Source: Eubacterium sp. (GTDB lineage Bacteria; Bacillota_A; Clostridia; Peptostreptococcales; Anaerovoracaceae). Taken from it: a stretch of 8,258 nt of DNA. The translations under genes were made by a program, and so were the position numbers. The stretch spans positions 1 through 8,258 of the forward strand of contig JAETSS010000053.1 in the NCBI GenBank assembly GCA_021769545.1, written 5' to 3'. The notes beneath the pieces are model-generated. The model was given only the letters and a program-made list of their open reading frames with translations. It ran no database searches and was not told the origin of the DNA. Within the stretch, counting starts at the first letter, position 1. Each line of letters begins with the position of its first letter. Of this stretch, positions 6,364 through 8,258 are shown one piece after another.

Positions 6364-7558
6364 AAAAGGCAGAGGATTCAAAGATCTTAAAAAAGACTGG
6401 AAATGCAGTGCAAGTTCCGTTTTTACGGCCCTTACCGCCATGGTGTTCGTCATGTCCGGTGCCATACCGATGCTTGCCTCAGTGGCAAACGATGCGGGTC
6501 TTGGCTCCGGGCAGGCAGCCTCCTTCGTAATGTGCAGCATGGCGGTGGGAGGCGTGATATCCATCATCGCCAGCATATACTACAGGACGCCATTTTATTT
6601 TGCGGCGTCGCTTACGGCTGTCGTAGTGCTCAAGCCTATGTTTGAGGAGTTCACTCCGGGACAGATGGTGGGCGGCTTTATCGTAGCGGGAGCGGCTGTG
6701 TTTATCATAGGCTATACGGGACTGATGGGCTGGATAGGAAAGCATCTGCCCATCCCTGTGGTCCTGGGAATGGTGGCGGGAGTATTCATGAGCTACGGCC
6801 TTGATATCATCGCCTCCATCACCGCCGATCCGCTGTCGGGCTGTATAATAGCGGGAGCCTTCGTGATGTTCCCGATGATAACGAAGAAGATTCCGCCCCA
6901 TATAGTGGCTCTTGCCGCAGGAGTGGTGTGCGCTGTGTTCATACACCGTACGGATCTGGGAGGTGCAGGAGATGCGGGATTGTCGCTTCCTGTCATTACA
7001 GCTCCAGATTTTTCGGGAAGCGTACTGCTTACCGTATCGCTGCCGCTGGTGATAATGGCTCTGGCTGATGTATTCAAGGGGTACGGCGTGCTGAAATCCA
7101 ACGGATACGATATGCCTCTGGATACGGTGACGACTCTCAGCGGAATAGGGTCTGTGTTCGCCGCCTTCGGTCTTGGTCATACCATTTCGCTGGCAGGGCC
7201 GGTCATGGCCATACTGGCGGGAAAGGAAGCAGGAGAGAAGGAATATCGTTTTGTGGGAGCAGTGATATATTGCTGCGGTGTGATCATCGTATGCGTACTG
7301 TCCGGTATACTGATACCGGTCATCATGCAGCTTCCGGAAACGGTGCTTGATCTCATATGCGGTATCGCAATGACGGGGCTTCTTACAAGCTCTCTGCAGG
7401 GAGCATTCGGCTCGGGCAGATTCCAGATGGGCGCTCTTGCGGCGTTTCTGGTGGGATTGTCCAAGCTGACGCTGTTTGGTATAGGCGCTCCCGTGTGGGC
7501 AGTTGTATTCGGACTCATCGTTACCCTGTGCATGGAGCATGGACAATGGAAGGCATAA
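6344..7558 (+). CDS. BenE-family transporter (benzoate/H+ symporter-like)
   Basis: An inner-membrane transporter of 404 residues, close to the usual ~390-400 for BenE. Characterised BenE proteins import benzoate with protons; the fold is shared with nucleobase and sulfate transporters. Hydrophobic segments run from about residue 25 to the end, consistent with twelve or more helices. Family-like stretches include PIPVVLGMVAGVF (136-148) and the conserved helix-10 region GHTISLAGPVMAILAGKEAG, matching the BenE pattern of a glycine-rich break followed by an acidic loop. The start ATG at 6344 is followed at once by a second ATG (6347). A purine-rich GGAAGGGAAAG upstream serves as ribosome binding site, and both starts lie inside the end of the amidohydrolase gene, pointing to translational coupling. 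It is the last gene of the operon, with a terminator 16 bp beyond its stop. Family assignment is good; benzoate as the actual substrate is unproven. Confidence 0.88.
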   Translation: MMRPLIEKGRGFKDLKKDWKCSASSVFTALTAMVFVMSGAIPMLASVANDAGLGSGQAASFVMCSMAVGGVISIIASIYYRTPFYFAASLTAVVVLKPMFEEFTPGQMVGGFIVAGAAVFIIGYTGLMGWIGKHLPIPVVLGMVAGVFMSYGLDIIASITADPLSGCIIAGAFVMFPMITKKIPPHIVALAAGVVCAVFIHRTDLGGAGDAGLSLPVITAPDFSGSVLLTVSLPLVIMALADVFKGYGVLKSNGYDMPLDTVTTLSGIGSVFAAFGLGHTISLAGPVMAILAGKEAGEKEYRFVGAVIYCCGVIIVCVLSGILIPVIMQLPETVLDLICGIAMTGLLTSSLQGAFGSGRFQMGALAAFLVGLSKLTLFGIGAPVWAVVFGLIVTLCMEHGQWKA

Positions 7559-7573
7559 CGGCATGTACATAAC

Positions 7574-7654
7574 AGGTCTGTCACATTAAGAAACTATTAC
7601 TTAAGCTATAGCAGTTTAGAAATTTCTTGTTGTGACAGATCTTTTTTGTTTTTT
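7574..7654 (+). terminator. Intrinsic terminator closing the three-gene operon
   Basis: AGGTCTGTCACA (7574-7585) pairs with TGTGACAGATCT (7631-7642), twelve pairs with one G-U. A second inner stem, AAGAAA (7588-7593) with TTTCTT (7622-7627), extends the hairpin after a small internal loop. A T tract with one G (TTTTTTGTTTTTT, 7642-7654) follows directly. The loop is unusually long (about 45 bases between the outer arms) but the T tract is typical. Confidence 0.85.
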
Positions 7655-7787
7655 GGAAAGGAGCAATTCAAATAAACAAGCGGACAAGAAAAAATTCAGG
7701 TCGTCGCCGGGGCGGATTGCATATCTAATCAGACGGTATGAAAGTCATCTGTTCGTATCAGATGTTTGCGGACATCTGTGTTAATAA
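7655..7787. other. Non-coding gap with a stray ribosome binding site and a possible gene remnant
   Basis: Just after the terminator, GGAAAGGAG is a good Shine-Dalgarno sequence, but no ATG, GTG or TTG follows at the right distance. The codon in place is ATA (7672-7674), and that frame stops after 18 codons. Another frame is open from a TTG at 7653 to TAA at 7782-7784 (43 codons), with a basic peptide and no usable start signal. This may be the eroded 5' end of a lost gene. I see nothing else coding here. Confidence 0.3.
7746..7778 (+). repeat. Alternating inverted repeats CATCTG / CAGATG / CATCTG
   Basis: CATCTG (7746-7751), CAGATG (7759-7764) and CATCTG (7773-7778) lie 13-14 bases apart. 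The middle copy can pair with either neighbour: 6 bp with a 7-base loop, or 7 bp (CAGATGT/ACATCTG) with a 6-base loop. The cluster sits just upstream of the next promoter's -35 box, so a protein binding array is as likely as an RNA switch. No T tract follows. Confidence 0.45.
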
Positions 7788-7816
7788 TTGACGAACGGTC
7801 GGTATACCGATATAAT
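7788..7816 (+). promoter_or_regulatory. Near-consensus promoter for the HTH gene
   Basis: TTGACG (7788-7793), a 17-base spacer, and a perfect TATAAT (7811-7816) make this the best promoter in the window. Transcription should start near 7823, about 18 bases before the ATG at 7841, leaving room only for the ribosome binding site. Confidence 0.85.
7799..7810. promoter_or_regulatory. Operator-like palindrome TCGGTATACCGA in the promoter spacer
   Basis: A perfect 12-bp inverted repeat fills the spacer right up to the -10 box. This is a classic repressor site, and the gene behind it encodes a small HTH protein, so autorepression is the simplest reading. The binding itself is inferred. Confidence 0.6.
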
Positions 7817-7840
7817 ATGTTATAGGAAAGGATGATGAGT

Positions 7841-8258
7841 ATGAGCTTACAAAATTATCTTGACAGCAAAAATATTACAAAGTACCATTTGTCACAAATC
7901 AGTGGTGTTCCGAAAACAACCGTTTTGGATATTTGTTCCGGAAAAAGTTCTCTGAAGAATTGCTCTGCACGTACTGTGCAACAACTTGCAAAAGCACTGG
8001 ACTGCACAATGGAATTTATTATGTCTTTGGATGCAGATAAGGATTATGATAATGAGACAGGACTTCCTCAGAGCAAGGATTATCTTGAACGCAGTTTGCC
8101 GCCCTATCTTCAATCCTCTTTAGAAAATATGATTGCTTCCTGGAAGGTTGTGGACAGTGGTAAAAAAGATGATCATTGGGATATGTATTGGAGCGAACTA
8201 AATGCGGATATTAACTCCGCAGAGGTTGAACAGGAAATATCTACCGAACAAGCGTGGT
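7841..8258 (+). CDS. HTH (Xre/Cro-like) regulator, possible antitoxin, 3' end cut by window edge
   Basis: A small cytosolic DNA-binding protein; 139 residues are visible and the frame is still open at the edge. Residues 11-60 are a lambda-repressor-type HTH: NITKYHLSQISGVPKTTV, then LDICSGKSSLKNCSARTVQQLAKALDC, where the second and recognition helices flank the SGVPKTTV turn. The remainder is acidic and aromatic-rich (KDYLERSLPPYLQSSL, DDHWDMYWSEL) with no recognised fold. I favour the ATG at 7841 because AAGGA (7828-7832) stands eight bases upstream; in-frame ATGs at 7835 and 7832 are possible. The gene is clearly more AT-rich than the catabolic operon, with frequent AAA, AAT and TTA codons, which suggests separate origin. 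It has its own promoter with a palindrome in the spacer. Small proteins of this general shape often stand upstream of a toxin or nucleotidyltransferase gene, but the partner lies outside the window, so an antitoxin role is inferred. Confidence 0.75.
   Translation, partial: MSLQNYLDSKNITKYHLSQISGVPKTTVLDICSGKSSLKNCSARTVQQLAKALDCTMEFIMSLDADKDYDNETGLPQSKDYLERSLPPYLQSSLENMIASWKVVDSGKKDDHWDMYWSELNADINSAEVEQEISTEQAW

Noticed and set aside
6479..7570. 363-codon minus-strand open frame opposite the BenE-like gene
   Set aside because: Its composition (rich in His, Arg, Ser, Tyr, Gln) is typical of antisense shadows of a membrane protein gene. The plus-strand frame has clear family motifs, and there is no start signal on the minus strand.
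7653..7784. 43-codon plus-strand frame between the terminator and the HTH promoter
   Set aside because: Its TTG start lies inside the terminator T tract without a ribosome binding site. It is kept only as a possible remnant.

Overview
The window reads as a chromosome segment from a low-to-mid GC Gram-positive anaerobe, most likely a gut-type Eubacteriales (Clostridia). The support is strong AAGGAGG-type ribosome binding sites, TATAAT-type promoters, a short clostridial-class SerA, a GPH-family symporter and an AraC regulator fused to a glycosidase-like tail. A genus cannot be fixed from the sequence alone.

Layout. Positions 1-1067 (minus) hold a 3'-truncated 3-phosphoglycerate dehydrogenase gene (serA) with its own promoter, which overlaps the end of the upstream gene. 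Positions 1113-2894 (minus) hold a large AraC-family regulator: cupin, then AraC HTH, then a ~210-residue tail resembling the C-terminal part of glycoside hydrolase family 39 without the catalytic half. Positions 2894-3284 are the divergent control region. It contains a compact set of four hairpins with an internal 25-bp duplication, two minus-strand extended -10 promoters, a palindrome at the araC start site, and weak plus-strand promoter elements. Positions 3285-7558 (plus) form a three-gene operon: a GPH-family cation symporter, a YtcJ-like amidohydrolase family 3 enzyme, and a BenE-type aromatic-acid transporter. The operon closes with a strong intrinsic terminator. Positions 7655-7787 are non-coding with alternating inverted repeats. 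Positions 7841-8258 (plus) start an AT-richer HTH gene, cut by the window end, behind a near-consensus promoter with a perfect 12-bp palindrome in its spacer.

How it may work together. The regulator and the three-gene operon are divergent, which is the usual arrangement for a substrate-inducible catabolic locus. The regulator tail and the GPH transporter both point to a glycoside or sugar-like compound. The amidohydrolase and BenE transporter point to an amide- or ring-containing compound with a carboxylate product. Uptake of a glycoside- or amide-linked aromatic, intracellular hydrolysis, and exchange of an aromatic acid would fit, but this is inference. serA is a housekeeping neighbour. The 3'-terminal HTH gene looks like a separately acquired, self-controlled unit, possibly the first gene of an antitoxin-toxin or defence-type pair that continues past the edge.

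No tRNA, rRNA, CRISPR array, insertion sequence or replication origin was recognised.
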